From contig JAHBXY010000060.1 of assembly GCA_019636275.1 (NCBI GenBank), forward strand, positions 1-48,979: a DNA stretch of 48,979 bases, given 5' to 3'. Below the pieces are notes generated by a model that did no database searches, was not told where the DNA came from, and saw only the letters and a program-made list of their open reading frames with translations. This DNA comes from Planctomycetota bacterium (GTDB lineage: Bacteria; Planctomycetota; J058). The number at the start of each line of letters is the position of its first letter. Positions within the stretch are counted from its first letter, which is position 1. This document shows positions 35,844 to 44,902 of the stretch, in pieces. A program made the translations under genes and the position numbers.

Positions 35844-38800
35844 GTGCCTCGGACCGCCGACCACATCTTCCTCAAGCTGGCCACGCAGCGAGGCTTCCTC
35901 GCCGCGGAGGACGCCGAGGACATCGTGGCCGAGCTGGAGCGCCTCGAGGGCGAGGGCACGCCGAGCAAGGCGCGCCTCCTGTGCCTGGAGCTGGGCTTCA
36001 TCGACGACGGCGCGGCGCGCGCGCTCAAGCAGGAGGTGCGCGTCCAGCTGGAGCGGAAGGAGCGCGAGGTCACGGTCGACTCGCGCAACGAGCGGCGGAT
36101 CGCCGGCTTCGAGCTGCTCGAGCGCCTGGGCTCGGGCGCCATGGGCGTCGTGTTCAAGGCGCGGCACCTGGGGCTCAACAAGACGGTCGCCCTCAAGCTG
36201 CTCAACCCCGACTTCGCCGAGGACGAGCGCTACGTGGCCCGCTTCCTCCAGGAGGCGCGGGTCGCGGCGGCGCTGAACCACCCGAACATCGTGCAGGCCT
36301 ACGACGTGGGGCAGGCCGGCGACGTGCACTACATCGCCATGGAGTGCGTCGACGGCAAGACCGTCAAGGAGCTGATCGAGCGGCGCGGCCACCTCGACGA
36401 GCAGGCGGCGGTCGAGATCGTGCTGCAGGTGCTCGACGCGCTCAAGCACGCCCACTCGCGCTCGCTGATCCACCGCGACATCAAGCCGGCGAACATCATG
36501 ATCACGCGCGACGGGCAGGCCAAGGTCCTGGACCTGGGCCTCGCGCGGCGCACCGACATCGAGAGCGGGCTCACGGGCGAGGGCCGCGCGATCGGCACGC
36601 CCTACTTCATGGCGCCCGAGCAGGCGCTCGACAAGGGCGCCGACTACCGGGCCGACATCTACTCGCTCGGGGCGACCTTCTACAACATGGTCACGGGCGA
36701 GAAGCCCTACGTCGCGGGCACGCCGGTGGCCGTGATGAACATGCACCTCAAGGCGCCGATCCCCGACGCCCACCAGGCCAACCCGAAGATCTCCGAGGGG
36801 CTGGCGAAGATCATCAAGAAGATGCTCGCCAAGCGGCCGGCCGACCGCTACCAGGACCACGACGCGCTCATGCGCGACCTCGAGGCGGTGCTCGAGGGGC
36901 TCATGCCGGAGCTCGACGGCGGCCGCCCGCCCGAGGGCGTCGACTTCATCTCGCGCGCCCAGGGGGCCTCGCCCACGCCGGTGCGCTCCCGCCCGCAGCG
37001 GGCGGCCGCCGGCGCCCGCCCGCCCGGGCTCCTGCTCGTCGGCGGGGCGGCGGCGGCCTGCCTGCTCCTGGGGCTGGGGCTCCTGGCCCACGCCGGCGGC
37101 GGCAAGCCGCCGCCGGTCGACGACCGGCCCTTCGAAGGGCCGGTCTCCACCGGCCCGTCCGAGCGCGAGAAGGCGGCGCAGTCGCTGCTCAGCGAGGTGC
37201 AGCGCGCGCCCGTCGCCGCGGACGACGCGCAGGCCAGCCGCGCCCAGGCCGACCAGCTCATGGGCGTGGCCGAGCGCTTCCCGGAGACGGACGCGGGCGC
37301 GCGCGCGCGCGACGAGGCGCGGCGCCTCCTCGCGCGGCTGGAGAACGACGAGCGCCAGCGCCTCGACCAGCGCCGCGGCGAGCTCGACGCGCTCGTGGCC
37401 CAGGGCAAGCTGCGCGAGGCGCTCGTCGGCTGGCAGCAGCTCGTGCGCGCGCTGGAGGACACCTACCTCAAGGCCGAGGCCGACGTGCAGCGGGCCGCCG
37501 TCCAGCAGAAGATCCACGACCGCCTCGAGGAGCTCCGGCGCGAGGCCGAACGCCTGGCCGACGGCGAGCGCGAGCGCGACGCGGCCGCGGCGCTGCGCCG
37601 CGCCCTGCCGCTCCTGGCCGAGGACCGCCGCGGCGACCTCCTGGCGCGGATCGACGAGCTCGAGGGCAAGGCCCTGGCGCGCGAGGCCGTGGCGCGCGTG
37701 CGCACCGAGCGCGAGGACGCCAGCCAGCAGGCCGAGGACGAGCGGCGCCTCGACCGGGTCGCCGGGCAGCTCATCGAGCTGGTCGAGTCGGGCAAGGTCC
37801 GCGACGCGGCCCGCCTGGCCGAGGAGGTCGCCGGCGGCGTCGGCCCCGGCGCGCGCCCGCGGGCCGCCCTCCACGCCGAGGCCCTCGCCCGGATCGTCGG
37901 CCTCGAGGAGCTCGGGGCCCGCGCCTTCGAGAAGCTCGAGGTCGGCAGCGACGTGTCGCTCGAGCGGCGCCAGGGGCGCCGCGTCGAGGGCAAGGTGGCG
38001 CGCCACGAGGGCGGTCGGCTGACCGTGGCGATCAGCTCCAAGGCCGAGGTGCTCGTCGACGCGGCCGAGCTGAGCGACGACGAGCTGCTGCGCCTGATCC
38101 GCCGCGCCTTCGGCGCCGCCCACCCGCCCTACCTGCACGGCGTCGCCGCGCTGAAGCTCTACAGGAACGACGCCGACGCCGACGCCGCCCTGGCCCGCGC
38201 CGCCGACGCCGGCGTCGACCTCGTCGAACACCATGCAGCGGCCCTCGCGCCCGGCGCGCGACACCTGCACGGCGAGCCGCGTCGGGGCCAGCCGGTCGTG
38301 CAGGGCGACGCGCGGCCGACGGGGCCCGACCCGCGGGCCGAGGAGGAGCGGCGCCGGCGGGAGGCCGAGGCCGAGCGCGCCCGCTACGAGCGCGAGCGCA
38401 AGATCTACGACGCCCGCCACCGCCTGTTCCCCGAGTCGGAGGAGACCGGCTTCATGGGCGGGCAGGCGATCCTCCACTACAACTACTTCCAGGGGAACCG
38501 CAACTTCGCCGGGCAGGACTGGAAGCGGCTGCGCGGCAACAGCTACCCCACGCCGCCCGGGCAGGTCGAGCGCTACGGCCTCGTCCTCGAGGGGCGCGAC
38601 GGACGGGCCGAGCTGACGATCCCCGTCGAGGGCAACTTCGAGGTCCTGCTCGAGTTCACCTCGCAGCTCTTCGGCAAGGACTCGCGCCTGGCGATCACGG
38701 CCGACACCGACGGCCAGCACGTCGAGACCGCCCTGGGCCAGCTGCTGCACCAGCGCCGCGGCCGGCGCCAGGTCGCGGGCGAGGGCCAGGGCTCGAACGT

Positions 38801-39011
38801 CCGCCCGCGCACGCGCCACACGCTCGAGCTGATCCGCGACGGGAACCAGTTCTTCTCCAAGTTCGACAACGCCGTCGTCGGCACGGTGAGCGTCGACGAG
38901 TTCGGCAAGACGACGCTCGGGATCGAGTGGGGCAACGCGGCGCTGAACCTCGTGCAGATCCGCATGAAGGTCACGCCGGAGACGAAGTGGGTGGAGAAGA
39001 AGCTGGAGTAG
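35844..39011 (+). CDS. Membrane Ser/Thr protein kinase with extracytoplasmic domain
   Basis: A 1,055-residue receptor-like kinase, GTG start behind GGAGGGG. Residues 1-85 form a helical domain (KLATQRGFLAAEDAEDIVAE). The kinase spans 88-350: G-loop GSGAMG, VALK with K118, HRDIKPAN (210-217), DLG (230-232) in place of DFG, and APE (257-259). One membrane helix at ~395-416 follows. The outer part starts with a long charged helical/coiled-coil region (~430-700), then a middle section, and ends with a beta-rich domain from ~870 (FMGGQAILHYNYF ... FGKTTLGIEWGNAALNLVQI) that resembles LamG/concanavalin or DUF1080-type lectin folds. It probably senses an envelope or sugar ligand and phosphorylates cytosolic proteins. 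Confidence 0.88.
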   Translation: MPRTADHIFLKLATQRGFLAAEDAEDIVAELERLEGEGTPSKARLLCLELGFIDDGAARALKQEVRVQLERKEREVTVDSRNERRIAGFELLERLGSGAMGVVFKARHLGLNKTVALKLLNPDFAEDERYVARFLQEARVAAALNHPNIVQAYDVGQAGDVHYIAMECVDGKTVKELIERRGHLDEQAAVEIVLQVLDALKHAHSRSLIHRDIKPANIMITRDGQAKVLDLGLARRTDIESGLTGEGRAIGTPYFMAPEQALDKGADYRADIYSLGATFYNMVTGEKPYVAGTPVAVMNMHLKAPIPDAHQANPKISEGLAKIIKKMLAKRPADRYQDHDALMRDLEAVLEGLMPELDGGRPPEGVDFISRAQGASPTPVRSRPQRAAAGARPPGLLLVGGAAAACLLLGLGLLAHAGGGKPPPVDDRPFEGPVSTGPSEREKAAQSLLSEVQRAPVAADDAQASRAQADQLMGVAERFPETDAGARARDEARRLLARLENDERQRLDQRRGELDALVAQGKLREALVGWQQLVRALEDTYLKAEADVQRAAVQQKIHDRLEELRREAERLADGERERDAAAALRRALPLLAEDRRGDLLARIDELEGKALAREAVARVRTEREDASQQAEDERRLDRVAGQLIELVESGKVRDAARLAEEVAGGVGPGARPRAALHAEALARIVGLEELGARAFEKLEVGSDVSLERRQGRRVEGKVARHEGGRLTVAISSKAEVLVDAAELSDDELLRLIRRAFGAAHPPYLHGVAALKLYRNDADADAALARAADAGVDLVEHHAAALAPGARHLHGEPRRGQPVVQGDARPTGPDPRAEEERRRREAEAERARYERERKIYDARHRLFPESEETGFMGGQAILHYNYFQGNRNFAGQDWKRLRGNSYPTPPGQVERYGLVLEGRDGRAELTIPVEGNFEVLLEFTSQLFGKDSRLAITADTDGQHVETALGQLLHQRRGRRQVAGEGQGSNVRPRTRHTLELIRDGNQFFSKFDNAVVGTVSVDEFGKTTLGIEWGNAALNLVQIRMKVTPETKWVEKKLE

Positions 39012-39091
39012 CGCGCCGCGCCGGGCGCCGCGGCCGGTTTCAGTGGCATCGCCCGCCCCGCCCCCGCTAAGATCGGCCGCCCGGAGGCGAC

Positions 39092-39982
39092 ATGGGCGGC
39101 GGCGGACGGGACCCGAACCTGATCGAGCGGCTGGACCTGGCCGGCGAGTTCATCCGCCTGCGCCTGGGCGACCGCCCCCTGCCGCGGCTCGCGGTCGTCC
39201 TCGGCTCGGGGCTGGGCAAGCTCGCCGACCTGATCCAGGACCCGGTGGCGATCCCGTACCACGAGGTGCCGCACTTCCCGGTGTCGACGGTCGAGGGGCA
39301 CGCCGGTCGGCTCGTGATCGGCGACCTCCCCGCCCCCTCGGGCGAGCGGACGCCGATCGTCGCCTTCCAGGGGCGGTTCCACCTCTACGAGGGCTACCCG
39401 GCCCACCAGGTCGTGTTCCCGATCCGCTGCCTGGGCCGCCTGGGCGTGCGCGCGTTCGTGATCACCAACGCCGCCGGCGGGATCAACCCCGGCTTCCAGC
39501 CGGGCGACCTCATGGTGATCAGCGACCACCTCAACCTCACCGGCCAGAACCCGCTCATGGGCTCGCACGACGACCGCCTGGGGCCCCGGTTCCCCGACAT
39601 GTCGGCGGCCTATGACGAGGAGCTGCGCGGCCTCCTGCGCGGGTGCGCCGGCGACCTGGGGCTGCGCCTGCAGGAGGGCGTCTACTGCGTGCTGTCGGGG
39701 CCCTCCTACGAGACGCCGGCCGAGGTGCGCATGCTGCATCGCCTCGGCGCCGACGCCTGCGGCATGTCGACGATCCCCGAGGTCGTGGCCTGCCGGCAGA
39801 TGGGCGTACGCGTGCTCGGGATCTCGCTGATCTCGAACCTGGCGGCCGGGATCGCCCGCCACCCGCTGACGCACGCCGAGGTGATCGAGACCGCGCAGCG
39901 CGTGGCCGAGGACTTCACCCGCCTGGTCGCCGCCGTCACGCCGCGCCTGGCCGCCGCCGTCGCGCGCGAGGAGGGGGCATGA
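39092..39982 (+). CDS. punA: Purine nucleoside phosphorylase
   Basis: A 296-residue phosphorylase of the trimeric type (PNP family 2), which splits inosine or guanosine with phosphate to the base and ribose-1-phosphate. Diagnostic segments: VLGSGLGKLAD, FQGRFHLYEGY, VITNAAGGINPGFQPGDLMV, SGPSYETPAEVRM, GMSTIPEVVACRQMGVRVLG, and ISLISNLAAG with the Asn that selects 6-oxopurines. ATG behind GGAGG; TAAGAT (about 39068) with TGGCAT 18 bases upstream may be a promoter. It overlaps the response-regulator gene by ATGA, an unusual partner for a salvage enzyme. Confidence 0.93.
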   Translation: MGGGGRDPNLIERLDLAGEFIRLRLGDRPLPRLAVVLGSGLGKLADLIQDPVAIPYHEVPHFPVSTVEGHAGRLVIGDLPAPSGERTPIVAFQGRFHLYEGYPAHQVVFPIRCLGRLGVRAFVITNAAGGINPGFQPGDLMVISDHLNLTGQNPLMGSHDDRLGPRFPDMSAAYDEELRGLLRGCAGDLGLRLQEGVYCVLSGPSYETPAEVRMLHRLGADACGMSTIPEVVACRQMGVRVLGISLISNLAAGIARHPLTHAEVIETAQRVAEDFTRLVAAVTPRLAAAVAREEGA

Positions 39983-40431
39983 CGGGGCCCGGCCCGCGCG
40001 CGGCGCTCGAGCCGGTCGGCACGCCCGATCCGGACGAGGCGGCCCGCGCGCGCGCCGCGGACGAGCCCCTGCGCGGCGCGCGCGTGCTCGTGGTCGACGA
40101 CGTCGTCGCCGTCGCCCGCTCGACGGCGCGCCTCCTCGAGCACTTCGGCGCGCGCGTCGTCGCGGTCCACACGGCCGCCGAGGCGCTGGCCCGCCTCGAC
40201 GCGGCGCCGTTCGACCTGCTGATCGTCGACGTCGGCCTGCCCGACCTCGACGGGCGCGCCCTGCTCGCCCGCGCCCGCGCCCGACGGCCGGACCTCCCGG
40301 CGATCCTCGTCTCGGGCCTCCCCGCCCCCGACGACGGCGCGCCGGCCCCGGCGGCCGCGTTCCTCGCCAAGCCGTTCCAGCTCTCACGGCTGCTCGCCGC
40401 GGCCGAGGCCGCGCTCGCGCGCAGGCCCTGA
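39979..40431 (+). CDS. Single-domain response regulator (receiver)
   Basis: A 150-residue CheY-like receiver with a ~30-residue disordered N-terminal tail. Phosphoacceptor pocket: D40-D41 (LVVDD), D84 (LIVDVGLPDLDG), S112 (ILVSGLP) and K131 (FLAKPF). No output domain. ATG overlaps the PNP stop, so it is made from the same transcript. No histidine kinase gene lies in the window, so its partner is unknown. Confidence 0.85.
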   Translation: MTGPGPRAALEPVGTPDPDEAARARAADEPLRGARVLVVDDVVAVARSTARLLEHFGARVVAVHTAAEALARLDAAPFDLLIVDVGLPDLDGRALLARARARRPDLPAILVSGLPAPDDGAPAPAAAFLAKPFQLSRLLAAAEAALARRP

Positions 40432-40485
40432 CCGCGCTCGCCCTCGTCGTTCGATCGACGACGTCCAGCGCGTGGGCGGAGGTGG

Positions 40486-40538
40486 CGACGAGGGTCGCGG
40501 AGGACCCACGTCGGCGCGTCCTCCGCGGCCCCGTCGTC
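40486..40538. terminator. Hairpin between convergent genes
   Basis: GCGGAGGAC (40497-40505) pairs perfectly with 40518-40526, with outer GACGA/TCGTC matches. It lies between the response regulator and the convergent 40624 gene and may stop both. Confidence 0.45.
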
Positions 40539-40623
40539 CCGGGCCTTCGTGTCCCACGGCGCGATCAGCGCCCCGGTCCGGCGATCGCCCGCTGTCGTGA
40601 TCGACGTCTACACCGTCGCGACA

Positions 40624-42276
40624 TCAGCCAGCCCGGCGCGCGCGACGACGGCGCCCGCCGCCGCCGCCGCCCCAGGCGCGCGCGTCGAGCTCGCGGGCGA
40701 CCGCGACGGCCGCGCGCGCGCAGAGGGCGCGCACGTAGGGGACGTCCTCGAACGCCACGAGGCCCTCCTGCAGCGCCCACCAGGTGCGCGCGGCCACGCG
40801 GTTGTGCGGGAGGCGGGCGCGCCCGGCGCGGGCCTCGAGCTCGAGGTTCGCGGCCATGCGCGCCAGGAGCAGCGCCCGCTCCGTCTCGGTCAGGGCGCCC
40901 GCGAGCGACCGCCCGATCGAGCGCCGCCGCGCGGCCACGGCCCGGGCCAGGCCTCGCCCGAGCGAGCGCGCCCCGCGCGCGTGCTCGATCACGACCGCCG
41001 CCGTCGCCTCGGACGCCGACCACAGGCCGCCGAACGCGGGGTGCTCGAGGATGAGCTCGGAGTCGAGCGCCAGGTCGGGCGACGGGACCAGCGTCTCCAG
41101 CAGGTACGCCCCGAGCCGCGGCGCCCGGCGGTCGACGGCGATCGGCTCGGGGCCGAAGAACGCGCGGAACAGGAGCAGCCGCCCGGGCGGCGGGCGGTCG
41201 AGCTCCTCGTGGATCGCCAGCGCGTCGCCCAGGAGCTGCCGCGCGAGCGACAGGTCGCACGGGGCGAGGGTCGGCTCGCCTCGCCGCAGGCCCTCGTCGA
41301 AGGTCGCCGCCTCGTGGTAGACGCAGCCCACGTCCTCGACGCCGGTGAGGTCGTTGACCCGCAGGAGCAGCCCGTGGAGCGTGCCCTCGTCCGTGCGCAC
41401 GAACAGGACCAGCCGCCGCGTCCCGAGCCCGTCGACCGGCCCGACGAAGCCGTGAGAGAAGGCGCCGGGGCGCGGCGCCTGCGACGCCACGCCCAGGTCG
41501 TTGAGGGCCATGGCCAGCTCGCGCGCGCGCTCGCCCGCCTCGCCCAGGGCCGGCGAGCGGCCCAGCTCGCCCAGGACCCACGCGGCGCGGCCGCAGCGCG
41601 TCGCCGCGATCAGCTCGAGCGCGCGCGGCGCCAGGTCGAGCTCCAGCCGGCGCTCGTGGGCCGTCGCCACGAGCACCCCCGCCAGCAGCGCGCCCACGTT
41701 GGGGTTCTGCTCGCAGATCGCCACCGCGACCTCGAGCGCCGCCTCCAGCCCCGGCCCGTCGCTCGGGTCGTCCTCGGCCTGCTCGAGGCCGTCGAGCACC
41801 CGCTCCAGGTGGTCGGGGCGGTCGAGGATCTGCCGCATGGCCTCGCGCGCCTTGGCCGCCCGCACGCCGTCCAGGTCCTGGAAGCAGGAGCGGAACGCCT
41901 CCTCCGGCAGCGGCACGCCGAACAGGCTCAGGAGCGGCGCCAGCGGGTACTTCCGGTCGTCGGGCACGTCCGGGTCGTGCAGGGCGCGCAGGAGCCACGG
42001 CGCCGCCGAGCGCCCGATCCGCCGCCGCAGCGGCGCGGGGACGCCCGGGTCGCGCGCGGCCAGGAACAGCGCCATGCCGGCCGCCTCGCGCATCTGCCGC
42101 GTCGGGTCGTAGGCCGCCAGCCAGGCGATCGGGCCGCCGGGCGCGTTCACCTCGTCGGCGAGACGGCGCAGGGCCAGCACTGGGGGGAGCTCGCACGTGT
42201 CCGGGTCCCGCATCGTGCAGAGGTGCTGTCGGACCGCGTCGAGGCGCGCCTCGGGGAACTTCCGGGTTCGGGGCAT
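40624..42276 (-). CDS. Hypothetical 550-residue protein, possibly HEAT-like N-terminus
   Basis: I do not recognise this protein. It is soluble, starts with ATG behind GGAG, and has no signal peptide. Residues ~30-280 are helix-rich with repeating segments (AAPWLLRALHDPDVPDD, EAMRQILDRPDHLERVLDGL) that resemble HEAT/Armadillo-like repeats. Residues ~285-440 form an alpha/beta region (RRLVLFVRTDEGTLHGLLLRV, NDLTGVEDVGCVYHEAAT). The end is Gly/Arg-rich (GGGGGGRRRR), perhaps nucleic-acid binding. The frame is long and open at high GC, which alone is weak evidence, but amino-acid use is balanced and internal structure is coherent. Confidence 0.65.
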   Translation of the reverse strand: MPRTRKFPEARLDAVRQHLCTMRDPDTCELPPVLALRRLADEVNAPGGPIAWLAAYDPTRQMREAAGMALFLAARDPGVPAPLRRRIGRSAAPWLLRALHDPDVPDDRKYPLAPLLSLFGVPLPEEAFRSCFQDLDGVRAAKAREAMRQILDRPDHLERVLDGLEQAEDDPSDGPGLEAALEVAVAICEQNPNVGALLAGVLVATAHERRLELDLAPRALELIAATRCGRAAWVLGELGRSPALGEAGERARELAMALNDLGVASQAPRPGAFSHGFVGPVDGLGTRRLVLFVRTDEGTLHGLLLRVNDLTGVEDVGCVYHEAATFDEGLRRGEPTLAPCDLSLARQLLGDALAIHEELDRPPPGRLLLFRAFFGPEPIAVDRRAPRLGAYLLETLVPSPDLALDSELILEHPAFGGLWSASEATAAVVIEHARGARSLGRGLARAVAARRRSIGRSLAGALTETERALLLARMAANLELEARAGRARLPHNRVAARTWWALQEGLVAFEDVPYVRALCARAAVAVARELDARAWGGGGGGRRRRARRAG

Positions 42277-42487
42277 GACGGGCTCCGCTCGCCCCGGCCA
42301 CGCTCGACCGGGCGGTCACCCCCTCTTCCAGAGGTACCATAGCGCCGGGCGACGGGTCGTGCCCGGTCGGGCGTGCAACCTCCGCGCCGACCGGCCCCCG
42401 GGCGCTGGCACGCCGCCCCCTCCCGGTGGTATTCCTTCTCCGTGGGGAACGGTCCCGGTGTGGACCCCGAAACGTGGAGGGGGAGAC

Positions 42488-42853
42488 GTGAAGAAGCTGC
42501 TGGCCGCCGTCCTGCTCACGGCCGTCGTGGGCCTCTCGGGCTGCGGGACGATCTTCCAGGGCACCCAGCCCAAGGGGCCCGCGATCTTCGGCGGCGTCCG
42601 CCAGGACCTCGCCCAGTTCAGCCACGAGCAGTCGCACCTCGGCGACATGATCTTCTACTGCCTCGACATGCCCTTCTCGCTCGCCGGCGACGCCGTCCTG
42701 CTCCTGTTCTCGGCGATCAACGAGCTCTACGAGGGTGGGATCGAGGTCCTGCCGCGGCACCCGCGGACCCTCGGCAATCCGGTCTACGTGACCTCGCTCG
42801 AGGCGGACGCGTCCCCGGCCGGGACCGACGTCGCGGCCCTCCGCCAGCCGTAG
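42488..42853 (+). CDS. YceK/YidQ-like lipoprotein
   Basis: A 121-residue lipoprotein. GTG start behind GGAGGGGGAG; signal LLTAVVGLSGC with the lipobox Cys near residue 20. The body has CGTIFQGT, PAIFGGVRQDL and FYCLDMPFSLAGDAVLLLFS, matching the YceK/YidQ family (CG...GVR.D......D.P.S..GD..LLP). Function unknown; predicted envelope-anchored. Divergent from the 40624 gene. A GCAGAGG element follows 22 bases after the stop. Confidence 0.8.
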   Translation: MKKLLAAVLLTAVVGLSGCGTIFQGTQPKGPAIFGGVRQDLAQFSHEQSHLGDMIFYCLDMPFSLAGDAVLLLFSAINELYEGGIEVLPRHPRTLGNPVYVTSLEADASPAGTDVAALRQP

Positions 42854-42875
42854 CGGGGCGCGCCGCGCCGACGAG

Positions 42876-43328
42876 GGTTCACAACAGAGGAGCAGAGGGA
42901 GCAGAGGGCGTGCGGCGACGTCGGCGCGCACGTTCGTCCTCTGCCCCGCCTTCTCAGGACTCAGGCTGGCCTGCGGCCAGCACCAGAAGACGACGCCGTG
43001 TCGCCTCGACATGGGACACGAAGGCCACGAAGGCGACGAAGGCCAACGGAGGTCACGAGGTCACGGAGGTGCATTCCATGCGCCTCCGTGCCCTGCATCG
43101 AGGCTCATGGCCTTCGTGTCCGATCGGCGCCCGGCGAGAACGACGAGAGACCCGAGGTTCGGCGACGCGCAGGACGTGCGGCGAACATCGGCTCCGCCGT
43201 CGAGAGGCCCATCGGCTCCGCCGTCGAGAGGCCCAGAGCCGCGCCCGGCGCCGGCGTGAGGAGCGGCCCGGCCGGGGCCCGGCCTGGGCGAGACGACCTC
43301 TGCTCCCTCTGCTCCTCTGTTGTGAACC
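42876..43328. repeat. GCAGAGG inverted-repeat element, copy 2 (453 bp)
   Basis: Inverted ends 42876-42907 and 43297-43328 match those of 15307-15779. Inside is a second hairpin built from ACGAAGG words: GGACACGAAGGCC (43014-43026) with 43109-43121, and a 24-bp direct duplication (43186-43209 and 43210-43233). The element fills the gap between two convergent genes. Confidence 0.8.
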
Positions 43329-43340
43329 ATCTCGGCGACG

Positions 43341-44273
43341 TCAGGGACCCGAACGGCGCGGGCCGCCCGCCGCCCGCAGCTTGCCCCGACGCGCGGCGAG
43401 GGCGGCCTCGCTCTCCTCGGTCTGCGCCCCGGCGAAGGCCGCCGGGTCGGCGAGGCGTCGGGCCGCGATCGCCGCGTAGCCGGCGTCCTGCTCGCACGCG
43501 GCCCAGCGCCGGCCCGACGCCTCGGCCACGAGCGCGGTCGTGCCGCTCCCGGCGAACGGGTCGACGACCAGGTCGCCCGGGTTCGACGACGACAACACCA
43601 GCCGCCGCACGAGCTGCACCGGCTTCTGCGTCGGATGCGCCGTCTTCTCGGCCGTGCCGTTGCATAGGACAGGGATCTCCAGCACGTCGCGCGGCCGCGC
43701 CCCGAGCGGATGGGGCCGCCAGCGGTCCTTCGTGCCGCCGCCGTACTGCGACGTCTCCGCCTGCGTGCGCTCGGGGTAGCGCACGGTGTGAGCGTTGTAG
43801 GGTGTGCGCACCGCGTCGGTGTTGAACGTGAACCGGCGCCCCTTGCGCAGGACGAGCACCCCCTCGTGGGAGCGGCCCCAGTCGTCCTTGAGGTTGGCCT
43901 TGTTCCGGTAGAACCAGATCAGCCAGCGCGCCGAGGCCCAGTCGTCCTCGACGGCCACCTGGACGCGGGCGAGGTGCTCGCTGAAGCCCATGACGTAGAG
44001 CGCGCCCGTGGGCGACAGGGCGCGGTGCGCCGCGGCCACCCAGCGCCGGCACCAGGCCAGGTACTCCGCCCGCGACCCGAAGCGGTCCCAGGTGTCCTTG
44101 CCGATCCCGTAGGGCGGGTCGGTCACGACCAGGTCGACGGACCCGGGCGCGCAGGCCTCCAGCCACGCCACGCCGCAGCCGAGGTGCAAGGCGCCGAGGT
44201 CGGTCCGGTGGACGACGGTCGTCGCCCCGGCGTCCCCGGCGTCCCCCGCGCCCCCGGCGTCCTGCGAGCGCAA
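43341..44273 (-). CDS. DNA methyltransferase (N6-adenine/N4-cytosine, beta-type order)
   Basis: A protein of about 310 residues with the catalytic motif DPPYG (about 52-56, motif IV) before the cofactor-binding FxGxG motif (DPFAGSGTT, about 238-246, motif I), so motif order is IV then I, as in beta-class enzymes. HPTQKP, the conserved block before motif I, is also present. It would methylate adenine or cytosine N4 with S-adenosylmethionine. The start is uncertain: I take TTG 44273 in a frame with no ATG or GTG before the conserved core; TTG 44189 is the alternative. No restriction gene is visible, so it looks like an orphan. It directly follows ssb and its hairpin. Confidence 0.85.
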   Translation of the reverse strand: MRSQDAGGAGDAGDAGATTVVHRTDLGALHLGCGVAWLEACAPGSVDLVVTDPPYGIGKDTWDRFGSRAEYLAWCRRWVAAAHRALSPTGALYVMGFSEHLARVQVAVEDDWASARWLIWFYRNKANLKDDWGRSHEGVLVLRKGRRFTFNTDAVRTPYNAHTVRYPERTQAETSQYGGGTKDRWRPHPLGARPRDVLEIPVLCNGTAEKTAHPTQKPVQLVRRLVLSSSNPGDLVVDPFAGSGTTALVAEASGRRWAACEQDAGYAAIAARRLADPAAFAGAQTEESEAALAARRGKLRAAGGPRRSGP

Positions 44274-44274
44274 G

Positions 44275-44301
44275 GCCCGCGCCCCCGACGGGGGCGCGGG
44301 C
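44275..44301 (-). terminator. GC hairpin between ssb and the methyltransferase
   Basis: A 13-bp perfect inverted repeat (44275-44287 with 44289-44301), 23 bases past the ssb stop, adjoining the proposed TTG. It may end ssb transcripts or hide the methyltransferase start. Confidence 0.5.
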
Positions 44302-44323
44302 GCGGGAGCTCCGCTCGAGGGGC

Positions 44324-44902
44324 TCAGAACGGCAGGTCGCTCTCCCCGACGCCCATGACCTCGCTCATGGAGTGCGGCGCGTTGCCGCCGTCGTCGGTCG
44401 CGTTGCCGCCGTAGGTCTTGCCGCCGTAGCTGCGGCCGCCGTAGCCGCCGTTGCCGCCGCCCCCGTAGCCACCACCGCCGCCGCCGCCGCCGAACTCGTC
44501 GCCGCCGCCCATCCCGGCCCCGGCCCCGGCGAAGCGCTCGCCCCCGCCGTAGGCGCCCTCCTCGCCGCCGCCGCCCATGCGGTCGAGGAACTGCACGTAG
44601 TCGGCGATCACCTGGTGCTTGCTGCGCTTGACCCCGTCCTTCTCCCACTCCTGGTAGTCGAGCCGGCCCTCGACGAAGATCTGCCGGCCCTTGGCCAGGT
44701 ACTGCTTGGCGATCTCCGCCTGCCGGCTCCAGACGATCACGTCGACGTAGCAGGTGTCCTTCTGCTTCTCGCCGTTCTTGTCCTTCCACTCGCGGCTGGT
44801 CGCCAGCCGCAGCTCCGCCTTGGGCGTGCCGTTGGGCAGGTAGCGCAGCTCGGGGTCGCGGGTCAGTCGGCCGATCAGGAACACCTTGTTCAGGCTCGCC
44901 AC
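44324..44902 (-). CDS. ssb: Single-stranded DNA-binding protein
   Basis: A 192-residue SSB. The N-terminal OB fold is clear (LNKVFLIGRLTRDPELRYLP, DVIVWSRQAEIAKQYLAKGR, FVEGRLDYQEW). A glycine-rich linker follows (GGGGGGGGYGGGGNGG), and the end ESDLPF matches the conserved partner-binding tip. GTG start at 44902 behind AGAGAGGTG; the preceding basic stretch is not part of the protein. It binds and protects single-stranded DNA in replication and repair. Confidence 0.94.
   Translation of the reverse strand: MASLNKVFLIGRLTRDPELRYLPNGTPKAELRLATSREWKDKNGEKQKDTCYVDVIVWSRQAEIAKQYLAKGRQIFVEGRLDYQEWEKDGVKRSKHQVIADYVQFLDRMGGGGEEGAYGGGERFAGAGAGMGGGDEFGGGGGGGGYGGGGNGGYGGRSYGGKTYGGNATDDGGNAPHSMSEVMGVGESDLPF

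Noticed and set aside
35691..38819. Long minus-strand open frame opposite the receptor kinase
   Set aside because: The plus strand encodes an intact kinase with all catalytic motifs; the minus frame is V/R/A/H-rich noise.
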